Positions 35,430 through 44,485 of a stretch of DNA of 64,000 nucleotides are shown here, in pieces. Source of the stretch: an uncultured Alistipes sp. (GTDB lineage: Bacteria; Bacteroidota; Bacteroidia; Bacteroidales; Rikenellaceae); contig NZ_CABMQJ010000002.1 in assembly GCF_902388705.1 (NCBI RefSeq), forward strand, positions 1 through 64,000. Reading direction: 5' to 3'. The position numbers and the translations under genes are program-made. Under the pieces are notes generated by a model, which was given only the letters and a program-made list of their open reading frames with translations, had not been told where the DNA came from and did not search any database. The number at the start of each line of letters is the position of its first letter. Within the stretch, counting starts at the first letter, position 1.

Positions 35430-37433
35430 TCATTTCCCGAAGGTCCGGGTATAGGAAACCGACGGCATAACCGGAATCAGCACCGTCGCCTTATAGGTTC
35501 CCCGGTAGGGGTAGACGCTTACGGGATTCCTGTGCGATGTAACGTTGATGACCGAGAACTGCCAGTTGCGCACGCCGTTGCGCTTGCGGCGCTCCATGTT
35601 GTAGCTGATGTCGGCGCGGAAATAGTTGCGCATGCGCATCGTGGGGTAGGCCGTAATGCCGACAATCGGACGGCCGTCGGGATCGGGATAGCTTTCGTCC
35701 GTCAGCCGGAGGGGCAGCCCCGAGCGCCACGACACGTTGAGCGAAAAGGTATGCCGGCGGCCGGGTCGCTTCACCACGTCATAGTTCAGGAAGGTATTGA
35801 AATCGTGGGGAACGTCGTAGTCGAACGGGTAGGTGACACCGTCCGAACGGCGGCGCGAAGCGGTATAGGTGTAGGAGGCCGTGAGGCTCAACCGACTGGT
35901 CTGGTACTGGAGCATCGCCTCGACACCAAGCGCCCGGCCCGTGCCGTAGACGAAACCGCCGCGCCCCAGCAGGAAATCGTCGCTGTCGTAGATGAGCGGC
36001 AGGTTGCGCATCCGCTTGCAGTAGGTTTCCAGCGAAAGGGAGAGGTTGTCGTGCAGTTTCACACGGCCGCCCAGCGACACCTGCCATGCGTGCTGGAGGC
36101 GGCCGTCGCGGAACGGCGTCCAGAAATCAATCGGCATGGAATAATAGTAGCGGTTGAACTGCACCAGCGCCTGCGAGTTCATCGTAGCAGAGAGCCAGAC
36201 GGCATTGTCGTGCCCGAAGTCATAGGAGAGCTGCGCGCGCGGCTCGACGGCAAACCGGGACGGCTCCGCATGGTCGTAGAGCGCCCCGCGCAGTCCGATG
36301 TCGGCACGCCACGGCCCCCGGCGGAAGCGGTTGTTCAGGAACACGGCGCCCGACGTAAGCTGCTGCCGGGGATACCCGCGCTGTTGGTACCGGCCGTTTA
36401 CCCGGGCCCGCGTATGCATCGGCATGAAGCGCTGGCGGGAGAAATTCACCCCGTACTCGAGCGAATAAGTATCCGAAATGCGGTGGTCGAAAGTCAGTCG
36501 TGCCCCGAATTCCCGGGTTTTGAACGTCGTTTCGCCCCAGTTGCGGTAGCCGCCGTCGGGTTCGTCGTATTTCGCTTCCTGACGGTTTTGCAGGAATGAA
36601 TAATAGACGACAGCCGTCGAGTGCAGGCGCTCGCTCCATCGGGATTCGAGCCGCAGGGAAGCTGTCGTATTGCCCCAGCCGAAAGCATTCCAGGCGTGTT
36701 TGTCCTTGTTGCGCATGTTGTCGTCACCGGAATAGAGGCCGAGGGTCAGGGTATGGTTGCGGTGGACATCATAGGCGAGTTTCCCGGTCAGGTCGTAGAA
36801 TCCGAGGCGCACTTCGTTGCCCACGGCAGCCAGCACCGCTTCGGGAAAGAAGTAGCGGGCGGAGACGAGGTAGGAGCCTTTGCCGCGCACAAGGGGCCCG
36901 TCGAGCGTCCCGGCCAGCGAAAGCGTGCCGACGGTGAGCGACTGGCGGTGGTGCTGCCGGTCGCCGTCGCGCGTGCGTATCTGTGCCAGCGCCGAGAGGC
37001 GCGAGCCGTAAGCGGGGGAGATGTAGCCTTTAGACACCTCGGCCGATTGTACCGTTTCGCCGCTGAAAATCGAAAGGATACCGTAGGCATGCGCCTGGTT
37101 GTAGACCGGCACGTCGTCGTAGAGTATCTGGGTCTGGTCGTTGCTGCCCCCGCGCACCAACAGTCCCGACATGCCGTCCTTGCCCGATGTGACGCCCGGC
37201 AGCAGCTGCAGGAACTTGAAAATGTCTTTCTCGCCGGCGAACAGCGGCGCGTATTTGAGCTGTTCGACGTCCACGGCGACATTGCCCGTCTGCCTGAAGA
37301 CCATCAGGGGTTTGCGGGCCATGACGACTACGGAGTCGATGGCCTCGGTGCGGGCAATGCTGTCTGCGCGTTCCTGCGCCCCGAGCATGGCCGGAACAGA
37401 CACCGCGAGGAGGCATGCGAACATGGCTCTCAT
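35430..37433 (-). CDS. TonB-dependent receptor without the usual N-terminal Ig domain
   Basis: A 667-aa outer-membrane receptor. It has signal peptide MRAMFACLLAVSVPAMLGAQ, then directly a plug domain (about 35-160, 'DIFKFLQLLPGVTSGKDGMSGLLVRGGSNDQTQILYDDVPVYN') and a 22-strand-type barrel ending '...SVSYTRTFGK'. Receptors paired with DUF4249 lipoproteins normally carry a carboxypeptidase-regulatory-like domain before the plug; here it is absent. The ATG overlaps the DUF4249 stop (ATGA), so the two are coupled. Ligand unknown. Confidence 0.88.
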   Translation of the reverse strand: MRAMFACLLAVSVPAMLGAQERADSIARTEAIDSVVVMARKPLMVFRQTGNVAVDVEQLKYAPLFAGEKDIFKFLQLLPGVTSGKDGMSGLLVRGGSNDQTQILYDDVPVYNQAHAYGILSIFSGETVQSAEVSKGYISPAYGSRLSALAQIRTRDGDRQHHRQSLTVGTLSLAGTLDGPLVRGKGSYLVSARYFFPEAVLAAVGNEVRLGFYDLTGKLAYDVHRNHTLTLGLYSGDDNMRNKDKHAWNAFGWGNTTASLRLESRWSERLHSTAVVYYSFLQNRQEAKYDEPDGGYRNWGETTFKTREFGARLTFDHRISDTYSLEYGVNFSRQRFMPMHTRARVNGRYQQRGYPRQQLTSGAVFLNNRFRRGPWRADIGLRGALYDHAEPSRFAVEPRAQLSYDFGHDNAVWLSATMNSQALVQFNRYYYSMPIDFWTPFRDGRLQHAWQVSLGGRVKLHDNLSLSLETYCKRMRNLPLIYDSDDFLLGRGGFVYGTGRALGVEAMLQYQTSRLSLTASYTYTASRRRSDGVTYPFDYDVPHDFNTFLNYDVVKRPGRRHTFSLNVSWRSGLPLRLTDESYPDPDGRPIVGITAYPTMRMRNYFRADISYNMERRKRNGVRNWQFSVINVTSHRNPVSVYPYRGTYKATVLIPVMPSVSYTRTFGK

Positions 37434-38347
37434 AACTCGGGCGACGTATAATAGTTGTATCCGGCAAAGACGCCGAGTCCGTTGGCGACGTTCGAATAGA
37501 CCGTGATTTGCTCGGTAAAGGGATTGTCCCCGGCACCCTCCTCGGTATTCAGCGTCTGTTTGTAGCGCGAGCGCATATAGCGGTCGTAGGTGTCCGACGC
37601 GGTTATCACGCGGAACTGATGCGTACCCTCGGTATTTCCGTCGACGGAAAACCGCAGCGGAACTGCCGCCGTGCAATTTTCATAGGGAATGCGCAGGAAC
37701 TCCTCGAAATCAATCGTGCAGCCCTTTTCGTCGGCTTCGTAAGCGTCGTTGGAGCCGTTCACCTGATCCACGAACGCCGAAGCGGTATAGTAGCCCCAAA
37801 GCTTCTCCGACTCACCCTCGCGGATTCTGTATCCCCGGAGCCAGACGGCTTTCGCATCGGCCGGAACGGTCAGCGCCGCAAGGTCGAAATGGCGGTACCA
37901 GCCTTTGTACATCACATGGCTGATCGTGGCCACAGGAGCTTCGGGAACCGAGGTTTCGGCCCACAGTTCCCCGTAATCCGGCACGCTGACCTCCAGCCGG
38001 TAGCGGCGCCCCGGCACGGCTATGAACGTAGTTTCGGTAATGCCGCCGCCCGAGGCCGGGCAGCGTACGACCTCGGTTCTGCCCTCGAACAGGCGGATTT
38101 CCGCATCTGCGACGGGTGTGTAATTATCCCCCTCGGCATAGGTGCCGCTCCAATGCAGCCTGACGGTAAAAGTTTCCTGCGGCGTCAGGAGCGCATTGAC
38201 GACGACGCGCCGTCGGAATCCTTTTCCCTTGAAGTCGTAATCCACCGTCACGCAGGCGGAGAGCAGAAGGGCGCACAGCGCCGTGCACAGGGTTGGGGCA
38301 CTCCCGCAGGCACGGAAGGCGGGAGCTTTTTTACAGGTACGGGGCAT
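37430..38347 (-). CDS. DUF4249 domain lipoprotein
   Basis: A 305-aa surface or periplasmic lipoprotein with signal and lipobox 'ALCALLLSAC' and a body fitting DUF4249 ('VVNALLTPQETFTVRLHWSG', 'VADAEIRLFEG', 'RYRLEVSVPDYGELWAETSVPEAP'). The early Ig-like part is followed by conserved late segments ('NVANGLGVFAGYNYY'). DUF4249 proteins are usually encoded with a TonB-dependent receptor and are thought to act in the same uptake system. Here the lipoprotein gene comes first and is translationally coupled to the receptor. Confidence 0.82.
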   Translation of the reverse strand: MPRTCKKAPAFRACGSAPTLCTALCALLLSACVTVDYDFKGKGFRRRVVVNALLTPQETFTVRLHWSGTYAEGDNYTPVADAEIRLFEGRTEVVRCPASGGGITETTFIAVPGRRYRLEVSVPDYGELWAETSVPEAPVATISHVMYKGWYRHFDLAALTVPADAKAVWLRGYRIREGESEKLWGYYTASAFVDQVNGSNDAYEADEKGCTIDFEEFLRIPYENCTAAVPLRFSVDGNTEGTHQFRVITASDTYDRYMRSRYKQTLNTEEGAGDNPFTEQITVYSNVANGLGVFAGYNYYTSPEL

Positions 38348-38470
38348 ATCGGTTCGGGTTGAAGTGAAAAACAAAAGTCGGGACACACGGGCATCGCCCG
38401 CACCACCGCTGGGGTGTACCCGGCCCGGGAGCAGGTGCCAAAGCCAGCCGGGATTTCCCCAGCCGACGTT

Positions 38471-38935
38471 CTATTTGACCGTAATCGTCAGGCGGTCGGC
38501 TACGCGCGTCTCGAGCGGACATTCGTCGTAATACCCGTATACCAGCTGCAGGACAATCGTTTTGCCCTTCGCACCGTGGATATTGACCGAGAAGGGCAGC
38601 TGGAACGTACTTTTACCGAATTCCAGCGAGCGGGGCGTAAAGTCGAAATCCGTGCCCTCGACGGCGGTCGAAAGCGCATCGTCCACGACCACCTGTACCG
38701 TCTGTTTCGGATAACGTTCCATAAGGGAGATGTTCCGTGAAACGAGAAGTGCAACCCGCGAATCCGGCGCAGCGTCCAGCCGGGTCACGGATTCGACATA
38801 GCCCTCCATGACGGGTTCGTCGAGGAGGAAAGAAATCATGTCCTGATAACTGTACGAATACTCGCTGTCATCGCCGCAGCCGGAAAAAAGGAATACGCAG
38901 GCCAGTGCGCAAATAAAACCGTGGAGTTTAATCAT
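38471..38935 (-). CDS. Small lipoprotein, probably co-transcribed with DUF4249 and receptor genes
   Basis: A 154-aa protein with signal and lipobox (MIKLHGFICALACVFLFSGC). Its body resembles the short beta-sandwich of DUF4843/Calx-beta-type lipoproteins ('VEGTDFDFTPRSLEFGKSTFQLPFSVNIHGAKGKTIVLQLVYG'). Function unknown. It lies 123 bp upstream of the DUF4249 gene on the same strand and has the only recognisable promoter of the group. Confidence 0.75.
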   Translation of the reverse strand: MIKLHGFICALACVFLFSGCGDDSEYSYSYQDMISFLLDEPVMEGYVESVTRLDAAPDSRVALLVSRNISLMERYPKQTVQVVVDDALSTAVEGTDFDFTPRSLEFGKSTFQLPFSVNIHGAKGKTIVLQLVYGYYDECPLETRVADRLTITVK

Positions 38936-38964
38936 AAAAACAGAATTAGTGGGGTTAGACCCTG

Positions 38965-38972
38965 CAAAGGTA
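38965..38972 (-). promoter_or_regulatory. -7 box of the small lipoprotein/DUF4249/receptor genes
   Basis: TACCTTTG on the minus strand, 29 bp upstream of the start at 38935. Confidence 0.65.
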
Positions 38973-38987
38973 AGTACGCACGACCCG

Positions 38988-39026
38988 AAAAGACAAAAAA
39001 ATGCCTTGTAAAAAACTTACAAGGCA
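38988..39026 (-). terminator. Probable terminator of the TPR regulator gene
   Basis: TGCCTTGTAA pairs with TTACAAGGCA around a 5-nt loop; on the minus strand a run of U follows. It lies about 160 bp beyond the stop at 39185. Confidence 0.65.
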
Positions 39027-39184
39027 AACATATAACAATCTGATATAAAATGTTTTACACCCACAGAAATCCATAAAAACATTACACGAAACACATATAA
39101 CTGATTATCAACGAATTAAACATAAAATCCCCAAAGCACGACCGCACCGCACCGGGGGGGGGTATTTCGCTGATAATAAGCATA

Positions 39185-40888
39185 TTACTTGAACATTTCC
39201 AGAAACACCCTTTTCGACGGGGCGTCCGATTCGGCGATTTTCGATTTCAACCGGGATTTTTTCGTATAGACATTCCCGAGGCTGTCTTTGGTAAAAACGC
39301 TGATTACCCGGGGCGAGAACCCCGCATAGATATAGCAGAGCAGGTCGAACTCCGGTTCTTTGAGCGAGGGTAACTCCTGCCGGGCCTTTTCCATGACACG
39401 GTCGTAACACATGTTCACGACCTGTTCGATTTTCTGCCTGCTCCCGGCGTCCGAGGCATAGGAATCGAGCAGGGTGCGCACCTCCTCGTAAATCGCTTTC
39501 TGCTCGGTTTTCGTTCCCTGGCGCTCATAATAGGCCGAGGCGAGCCGGTCGATAAGCGCAAACCGCTCTTTGACCACCTGCCGCAGTTCCGAGGACTTCG
39601 AACGCAGCAGTTCCATGCGTGCGAGCATGTTCCTGTTGACCGTATTCACCTCGTCGACGGCGGACATATACTCGGCGACCGCCTGACGGCGGCGGCGACG
39701 GTTGATATAGGCGACATATCCGACAAACAGGACAATCGTAAGGAACAATGCCGACGCCAGCCACAGCTTTTGCCGCAACATGCGCAGCGTACGCTGCGAA
39801 ACGCGCTGTTTCTTTTCCAGATAGTCGCGGTGCAGGCTGGCATAGGAGCGTTGCAAAGCGATGCGAACCAGCGAGTCCTGCGTCGAGAGACAGTCCCGGA
39901 ACTCTTCGGCGGCCTCCCTGTACCTGCCGTTATCCAGGTGGATATTCGCAGCGGCGCTTTTCCACTGGGCGAGGGCCGACGGTTTGCCGCCGACCTGCCG
40001 TCCGGCACGCTCCAGGTAGAGCCGGGCGCTGTCCGCATGCCCCTGCGCCTGCTGCGCCAGAGCCATCGCGATATTCTCCTCGGCTTCCCACTCCCGGTGC
40101 AGGCGGCGCCTTATCTCCCAAAGCGAGGCGGCGGCGCGCTGCGGTTGGTCCTGTCCGATATAGGCCAGCGCGAGGTTGCCCAAGCAGGAGTACTGCATCG
40201 CCGTATCCCGCTGCCGCTCCGCCATGCGCAGGGAGCGGATGTAGTAAATACCCGCACTGTCGTATTTTTCCAGGTTGGAATAGGCCTCGCCGATGTCGAA
40301 CATGGCGTAGGCGCAATGGCCGTCGAGCCCGGCCCTGCGGAAATTCCCGCAGGCCTCCTGCGCATATTTCAGGGTATTCCGGTAGTCGTACTGCGAATGG
40401 TAAAGCTCTGCAATCTGGTGGTACAGCAGGCCCAGCGTATAGGGATCGTCCAGTTCGCGCCCGAACTCCTCGATGTGCAGGAAATAGAGCAGCGCCCCGG
40501 TAGAATCGCCCCGGTTGCACAATATCCGGCCGTAATAGTAACCGGCCAGAAACCGGTTGCGCCGCGGGCCGTGGCGGCGGTAGTACTTCCGGGCGATGCG
40601 GATCAGCGAGTCGTTCGTTTCGTCGATGAAATTTTTATCGAGCGCCTGCGAATAGAGCAGCGCATAGCGGGCGCGGGCGCTGCGGCGGGTAATCTGCCGC
40701 TCGTCGAGCTGCTGCAGGAGATACAGCGCACTGTCGGGCCGCGTCGCCATGAGCCCCTCGGCCCAATCGAGGTGCATACCGACCGTCCGGGCATCACACC
40801 CGGCAAGGCCGACGACCGGCAACAAGAGCAGGATGATTCGCTTCACGACCGGCTTTAAGGCCGCAGCCGGAGTCCGAAAAAAATTCAT
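39185..40888 (-). CDS. TPR-TM-HTH regulator (lipid-anchored or signal-anchored)
   Basis: A 567-aa protein. The N-terminus has a hydrophobic stretch with a lipobox (LLLLPVVGLAGC). About 12 TPR-like helices follow (about 40-370). One membrane segment (about 385-407, 'LWLASALFLTIVLFVGYVAYI') precedes a coiled coil. The C-terminal domain (about 500-567, 'PEFDLLCYIYAGFSPRVISVFTKDSLGNVYTKKSRLKSKI') resembles a LuxR-type helix-turn-helix. This layout is common in Bacteroidota: a periplasmic TPR sensor linked to a cytoplasmic DNA-binding domain. A GTG at 40843 that opens directly on the hydrophobic stretch is an alternative start. Target unknown. Confidence 0.75.
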   Translation of the reverse strand: MNFFRTPAAALKPVVKRIILLLLPVVGLAGCDARTVGMHLDWAEGLMATRPDSALYLLQQLDERQITRRSARARYALLYSQALDKNFIDETNDSLIRIARKYYRRHGPRRNRFLAGYYYGRILCNRGDSTGALLYFLHIEEFGRELDDPYTLGLLYHQIAELYHSQYDYRNTLKYAQEACGNFRRAGLDGHCAYAMFDIGEAYSNLEKYDSAGIYYIRSLRMAERQRDTAMQYSCLGNLALAYIGQDQPQRAAASLWEIRRRLHREWEAEENIAMALAQQAQGHADSARLYLERAGRQVGGKPSALAQWKSAAANIHLDNGRYREAAEEFRDCLSTQDSLVRIALQRSYASLHRDYLEKKQRVSQRTLRMLRQKLWLASALFLTIVLFVGYVAYINRRRRRQAVAEYMSAVDEVNTVNRNMLARMELLRSKSSELRQVVKERFALIDRLASAYYERQGTKTEQKAIYEEVRTLLDSYASDAGSRQKIEQVVNMCYDRVMEKARQELPSLKEPEFDLLCYIYAGFSPRVISVFTKDSLGNVYTKKSRLKSKIAESDAPSKRVFLEMFK

Positions 40889-41139
40889 ATGGGAAGTGGG
40901 TTAGGAGTGACCGGTGCCGTTTTCCGCCGCGCAGTGCAGCGGCCCGGCCCGCCGGGGCGACAGCAGGAAGCCCTGTGCACCGGCAATGACAGCCGGGGCG
41001 AGCAGATTTTGCAAAGGGCCCGTTATTCATACGCAAGGTTCGGGTAGAGGGTATATATCGAAGAAACGGACGGCTTCCCGATATATTATGCGGACGTAAC
41101 GAAATACATTACCAGCCAAGAGGGTGGAAGCGACGATGG

Positions 41140-41171
41140 TTTCGAAAAAAAAACGAAACGCTTTCGTTTCG
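41140..41171. promoter_or_regulatory. Candidate operator upstream of glpK
   Basis: The motif TTTCG/CGAAA occurs repeatedly here, including the inverted repeat CGAAACG (41154-41160) ctTT CGTTTCG (41165-41171). Its right arm coincides with the position expected for the -33 element of the glpK promoter. The rest of the 417-bp gap (40889-41305) shows nothing recognisable. Confidence 0.4.
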
Positions 41172-41189
41172 AATCCCGGATTTTTTTCA

Positions 41190-41197
41190 TAGATTTG
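41190..41197 (+). promoter_or_regulatory. -7 box of glpK-glpF
   Basis: TAGATTTG matches TAnnTTTG, giving a leader of about 100 nt before glpK. Confidence 0.55.
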
Positions 41198-41305
41198 TAA
41201 ACGGCGGAGCTGCCGCAACCGGGCAGCAGGGATAGCCGCCGCACACCGGCCGGACCCGCACAAAACCGGGGCCGGGGAAAAGAGTACGCTAAAACCTAAA
41301 AGAAT

Positions 41306-42802
41306 ATGGAACAATACATCTTGTCGCTGGATCAGGGAACGAGCAGCTCCCGGGCAATCGTTTTCGACCACAAGGGGCAAATCCGCTCGGTAGCGCAGCG
41401 GGAATTCACCCAGATATTCCCCAAACCGGGATGGGTCGAACACAACCCGCACGAAATCTGGTCGTCGCAGGCATCGGTAATCGCCGAAGCAATCGCCGCC
41501 ATCGACATCAACGGGCTGAACATCGCCGGAATAGGCATCACCAACCAGCGCGAAACCACAATCGTATGGGACGCGGAAACGGAAGAACCGGTGTACAACG
41601 CCATCGTCTGGCAGGACCGCCGCACCTCGGCGTACTGCGATGAGCTCAAAGCTGCGGGAAAAACCGGGTTTATACGCGACAGGACAGGGCTGATTATCGA
41701 CGCCTATTTCAGCGCCACGAAAATCAAATGGATCCTGGATAACGTGGCCGGAGCGCGCGAGCGCGCAGAAAAGGGCAAGCTGATGTTCGGCACGGTCGAC
41801 ACGTGGCTGATTTGGCGGCTTACGCGCGGCGAGGTGCACGTGACCGACGTGAGCAACGCCTCGCGCACGATGCTTTTCAACATCCACACCCTGCAATGGG
41901 ACGAGGAACTGCTCGAACTGTTCGACATTCCCGCATCGATGATGCCCGCGGTGAAATCGTCGAGCGAGGTATACGGCGCGACGAAGACCACCATATTCGC
42001 CCACAAGGTGCCCATTGCGGGTATCGCGGGCGACCAGCAGGCCGCCCTGTTCGGGCAGATGTGCGTCGAGCCGGGGTCGGTGAAGAACACTTACGGCACG
42101 GGATGCTTCCTGCTGATGAACAGCGGCGAGAAACCCATCACGTCGTCGAACAACCTGCTGACCACCATCGCCTGGAAAATCGGCGACAAAGTCAATTACG
42201 CCCTCGAGGGAAGTATCTTCGTGGGCGGATCGGTCGTGCAATGGCTGCGCGACGGACTGGGTATCATCCGTTCCTCGTCGGAGGTCGAAGCGCTGGCCGC
42301 CTCGGTGGCCGACACCGGCGGGGTTTACTTCGTTCCCGCGCTCACGGGATTGGCGGCCCCGCACTGGGATCAGTACGCGCGGGGGGCTATCAGCGGCATC
42401 AGCCGGGGCACGACGGCAGCCCACATCGCCCGCGCGGCGCTGGAGGGAATAGCCTACCAGACGCTGGACATCGTCGGCGCCATGCAGCGCGACTCGGGCA
42501 TCACGCTCAAGGAGCTGAAGGTCGACGGCGGTGCGGCGCGCAACAACCTGCTGATGCAGTTCCAGTCCGACCTGCTTGCAACGCGCGTCATACGCCCGAG
42601 CGTGACGGAAACCACGGCTTTGGGCGCCGCCTACCTCGCAGGCCTGGCCGTAGGATACTGGGAAAGCATCGACGAAATCCGGCAGCAATGGCAGGCGGAG
42701 CATGTCTTCGAGCCCACCGCCGACCGCGACCATATCGCACAGGCCGTCGCAGGCTGGGAAGACGCCGTCCGACGGGTGTTACGCAATAATAACGACCAAT
42801 AA
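41306..42802 (+). CDS. glpK: Glycerol kinase
   Basis: A 498-aa FGGY-family kinase converting glycerol to glycerol-3-phosphate. Family signatures: 'LDQGTSSSRAIVFD' at the start, 'QRETTIVWD', 'WQDRRT', 'GTVDTWLIWRLT', 'FVGGSVVQWLRDGL', and 'DGGAARNNLLMQFQSDLL' near the C-terminus. Length is standard. It forms a glycerol-uptake operon with glpF 11 bp downstream; the kinase traps glycerol that enters by facilitated diffusion. Confidence 0.97.
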   Translation: MEQYILSLDQGTSSSRAIVFDHKGQIRSVAQREFTQIFPKPGWVEHNPHEIWSSQASVIAEAIAAIDINGLNIAGIGITNQRETTIVWDAETEEPVYNAIVWQDRRTSAYCDELKAAGKTGFIRDRTGLIIDAYFSATKIKWILDNVAGARERAEKGKLMFGTVDTWLIWRLTRGEVHVTDVSNASRTMLFNIHTLQWDEELLELFDIPASMMPAVKSSSEVYGATKTTIFAHKVPIAGIAGDQQAALFGQMCVEPGSVKNTYGTGCFLLMNSGEKPITSSNNLLTTIAWKIGDKVNYALEGSIFVGGSVVQWLRDGLGIIRSSSEVEALAASVADTGGVYFVPALTGLAAPHWDQYARGAISGISRGTTAAHIARAALEGIAYQTLDIVGAMQRDSGITLKELKVDGGAARNNLLMQFQSDLLATRVIRPSVTETTALGAAYLAGLAVGYWESIDEIRQQWQAEHVFEPTADRDHIAQAVAGWEDAVRRVLRNNNDQ

Positions 42803-42813
42803 AACCTCAAACT

Positions 42814-43557
42814 ATGGAAATATCGTTGTATACCAAGTGCCTGTTCGAGTTTATCGGGACGCTGGTGCTGGTGCTTTTGGGCGACGGGGTAGTCGCCTCC
42901 ACGGTGCTGAAACGCTCGAAAGGCTTCGAAGGCGGCTGGGTCGTAATCACCATCGCGTGGGGCCTTGCCGTGATGTGCGGTGTGCTGATTGCCGGGCCCT
43001 ATTCGGGAGCGCATCTCAATCCCGCCGTGTCGATCGGACTGGCGGTCGCAGGCTCGTTCCCGTGGGCATTCGTCCCCGGATACATCGCCGCGCAGCTGCT
43101 GGGCGGGTTCTGCGGCGCCGTACTGGTCTACCTCTATTATAAAGACCATTTCGACGCCACGGACGACCCGGCTACGAAACTCGGCGTGTTCTGCACCATG
43201 CCCGCCATCATGAACAAACCGCGCAACCTGTTCTGCGAAACGGTCGGCACGTTCCTGCTGGTATTCGTGATTCTCGCCATCGGCAACGAACAGAACACAC
43301 CCGAAATCGGGATGGGAAGCCTCGGGAGCCTGCCGGTGACGATGCTCATCATGGCCATCGGCATGTCGCTGGGCGGCACGACGGGATATGCCATCAACCC
43401 CGCACGCGACCTGCCGCCGCGCCTGGCGCACAGCCTCCTGCCCATCAGGGGCAAGGGCCCCAGCGGCTGGGGTTACAGCTGGGTTCCCGTAACGGGCCCC
43501 GTGGTGGGCGCACTCGTGGCAGGCCTGATTTACGGATGCATCTATATCTGCGGCTGA
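42814..43557 (+). CDS. glpF: Glycerol facilitator (MIP family)
   Basis: A 247-aa channel with six membrane segments and both NPA boxes (HLNPAVSIGLAV, and AINPARDLPPR with the aspartate after the second box typical of glyceroporins). The insert 'YLYYKDHFDATDDPATKLGVFCTMP' is also GlpF-like. It admits glycerol for phosphorylation by the adjacent glycerol kinase. Confidence 0.95.
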   Translation: MEISLYTKCLFEFIGTLVLVLLGDGVVASTVLKRSKGFEGGWVVITIAWGLAVMCGVLIAGPYSGAHLNPAVSIGLAVAGSFPWAFVPGYIAAQLLGGFCGAVLVYLYYKDHFDATDDPATKLGVFCTMPAIMNKPRNLFCETVGTFLLVFVILAIGNEQNTPEIGMGSLGSLPVTMLIMAIGMSLGGTTGYAINPARDLPPRLAHSLLPIRGKGPSGWGYSWVPVTGPVVGALVAGLIYGCIYICG

Positions 43558-43586
43558 CGGCGGCAGAATGCCGGTTCACACCTATG

Positions 43587-43615
43587 GCCGCCCCTGTCCC
43601 CGGGAGCGGCTTTTT
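43587..43615 (+). terminator. Terminator after glpF
   Basis: GCCGCCCC pairs with GGGAGCGGC (one bulge), followed by five T residues, 30 bp beyond the glpF stop. Confidence 0.7.
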
Positions 43616-43809
43616 CGTATCCGGCCGTAAATGCGCATCGCCTCCTGACGGAAACATGCCGTCCGTTTCGGCGAGGCGAAAGCCGGGACGAGAAACGGGA
43701 TTGTCGCCCGATGCAGGCAAATTTAGGCGGCAGCCCGCCAACAACGACGGGCATGCGGGAAATTTTCCCGGATATTTTTCGTTAATTTACAGAAGACAAT
43801 TCCCAACGA

Positions 43810-44379
43810 ATGGACACGACGACATTTCATATCAAAAACATGGTCTGCAACCGCTGCATTCTGGTCGTGCGGCAGCTGCTCGAAAAACTGGAACTCACGC
43901 CGCTCCACGTCGGGCTGGGACAGGCAATCGTGCAGGAGGAGCCGACGGAGGCGAAACGGGAGGAACTGAAAAACGCGCTGGAAGCCGTTGGCTTCGAGTT
44001 GATCGACGACAGGCGCACGGTGCTGCTCGAGCAACTCCGCAATGCGGTCGTCGATTTGGTGCATTACCACGACAACACCCTGCGCACGAACCTCTCGGAC
44101 TACATCTCCGAAAAATTCCACAGCGACTACGGCGCCTTGAGCAGGCTCTTCTCGGAAGTCAACGGCGTCACGCTCGAGAAATATTACATAGCCCAGAAAA
44201 TCGAGCGGGTCAAGGAACTGCTGGTGTACGGCGAGTTGTCGCTGGGCGAAATAGCCGACAAACTCAACTATTCGAGCACGGCCCACTTGAGCGCCCAGTT
44301 CAAGGGTGTGACCGGAATCACGCCCAGCGAATTCCGGCGGCTCAACGACAAAGCGCGAAAGCCCCTCGACAAGGTGTAG
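43810..44379 (+). CDS. AraC-family regulator with N-terminal HMA-like metal-binding domain
   Basis: A 189-aa protein. Residues 1-70 resemble a heavy-metal-associated domain with C13-N-R-C16 in 'FHIKNMVCNRCILVVRQLLEKL'. Residues about 95-185 are an AraC helix-turn-helix pair ('LSDYISEKFHSDYGALSRLFSEVNGVTLEKYYIAQKIERVKELL', 'SLGEIADKLNYSSTAHLSAQFKGVTGITPSEFRR'). It lies 106 bp upstream of copA on the same strand, which suggests direct metal sensing and control of the copper exporter. No promoter was recognised just upstream. Confidence 0.82.
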   Translation: MDTTTFHIKNMVCNRCILVVRQLLEKLELTPLHVGLGQAIVQEEPTEAKREELKNALEAVGFELIDDRRTVLLEQLRNAVVDLVHYHDNTLRTNLSDYISEKFHSDYGALSRLFSEVNGVTLEKYYIAQKIERVKELLVYGELSLGEIADKLNYSSTAHLSAQFKGVTGITPSEFRRLNDKARKPLDKV

Positions 44380-44429
44380 GGCGCCCGCAGGGCGGCGGAA
44401 TGTTGTAAATCGTATCCGTAATTATGTAA

Positions 44430-44444
44430 CGCCCGTCCCGGGCG
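44430..44444. promoter_or_regulatory. Candidate operator at the copA promoter
   Basis: A perfect inverted repeat CGCCCG TCC CGGGCG located 7 bp upstream of the copA -7 box. Confidence 0.35.
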
Positions 44445-44451
44445 CAGGCCT

Positions 44452-44459
44452 TATCTTTG
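44452..44459 (+). promoter_or_regulatory. -7 box of copA
   Basis: TATCTTTG; transcription would begin about 44466, so ATG 44486 is favoured over an in-frame CTG/ATG-like codon at 44462. Confidence 0.65.
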
Positions 44460-44485
44460 CAGTGCAACCAAAAGAAAACACTGCA

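Noticed and set aside
38350..38470. Possible cobalamin riboswitch upstream of the DUF4249/receptor pair.
   Set aside because: The GC-rich stretch has some hairpins, but the conserved B12-box sequence is not present on either strand.
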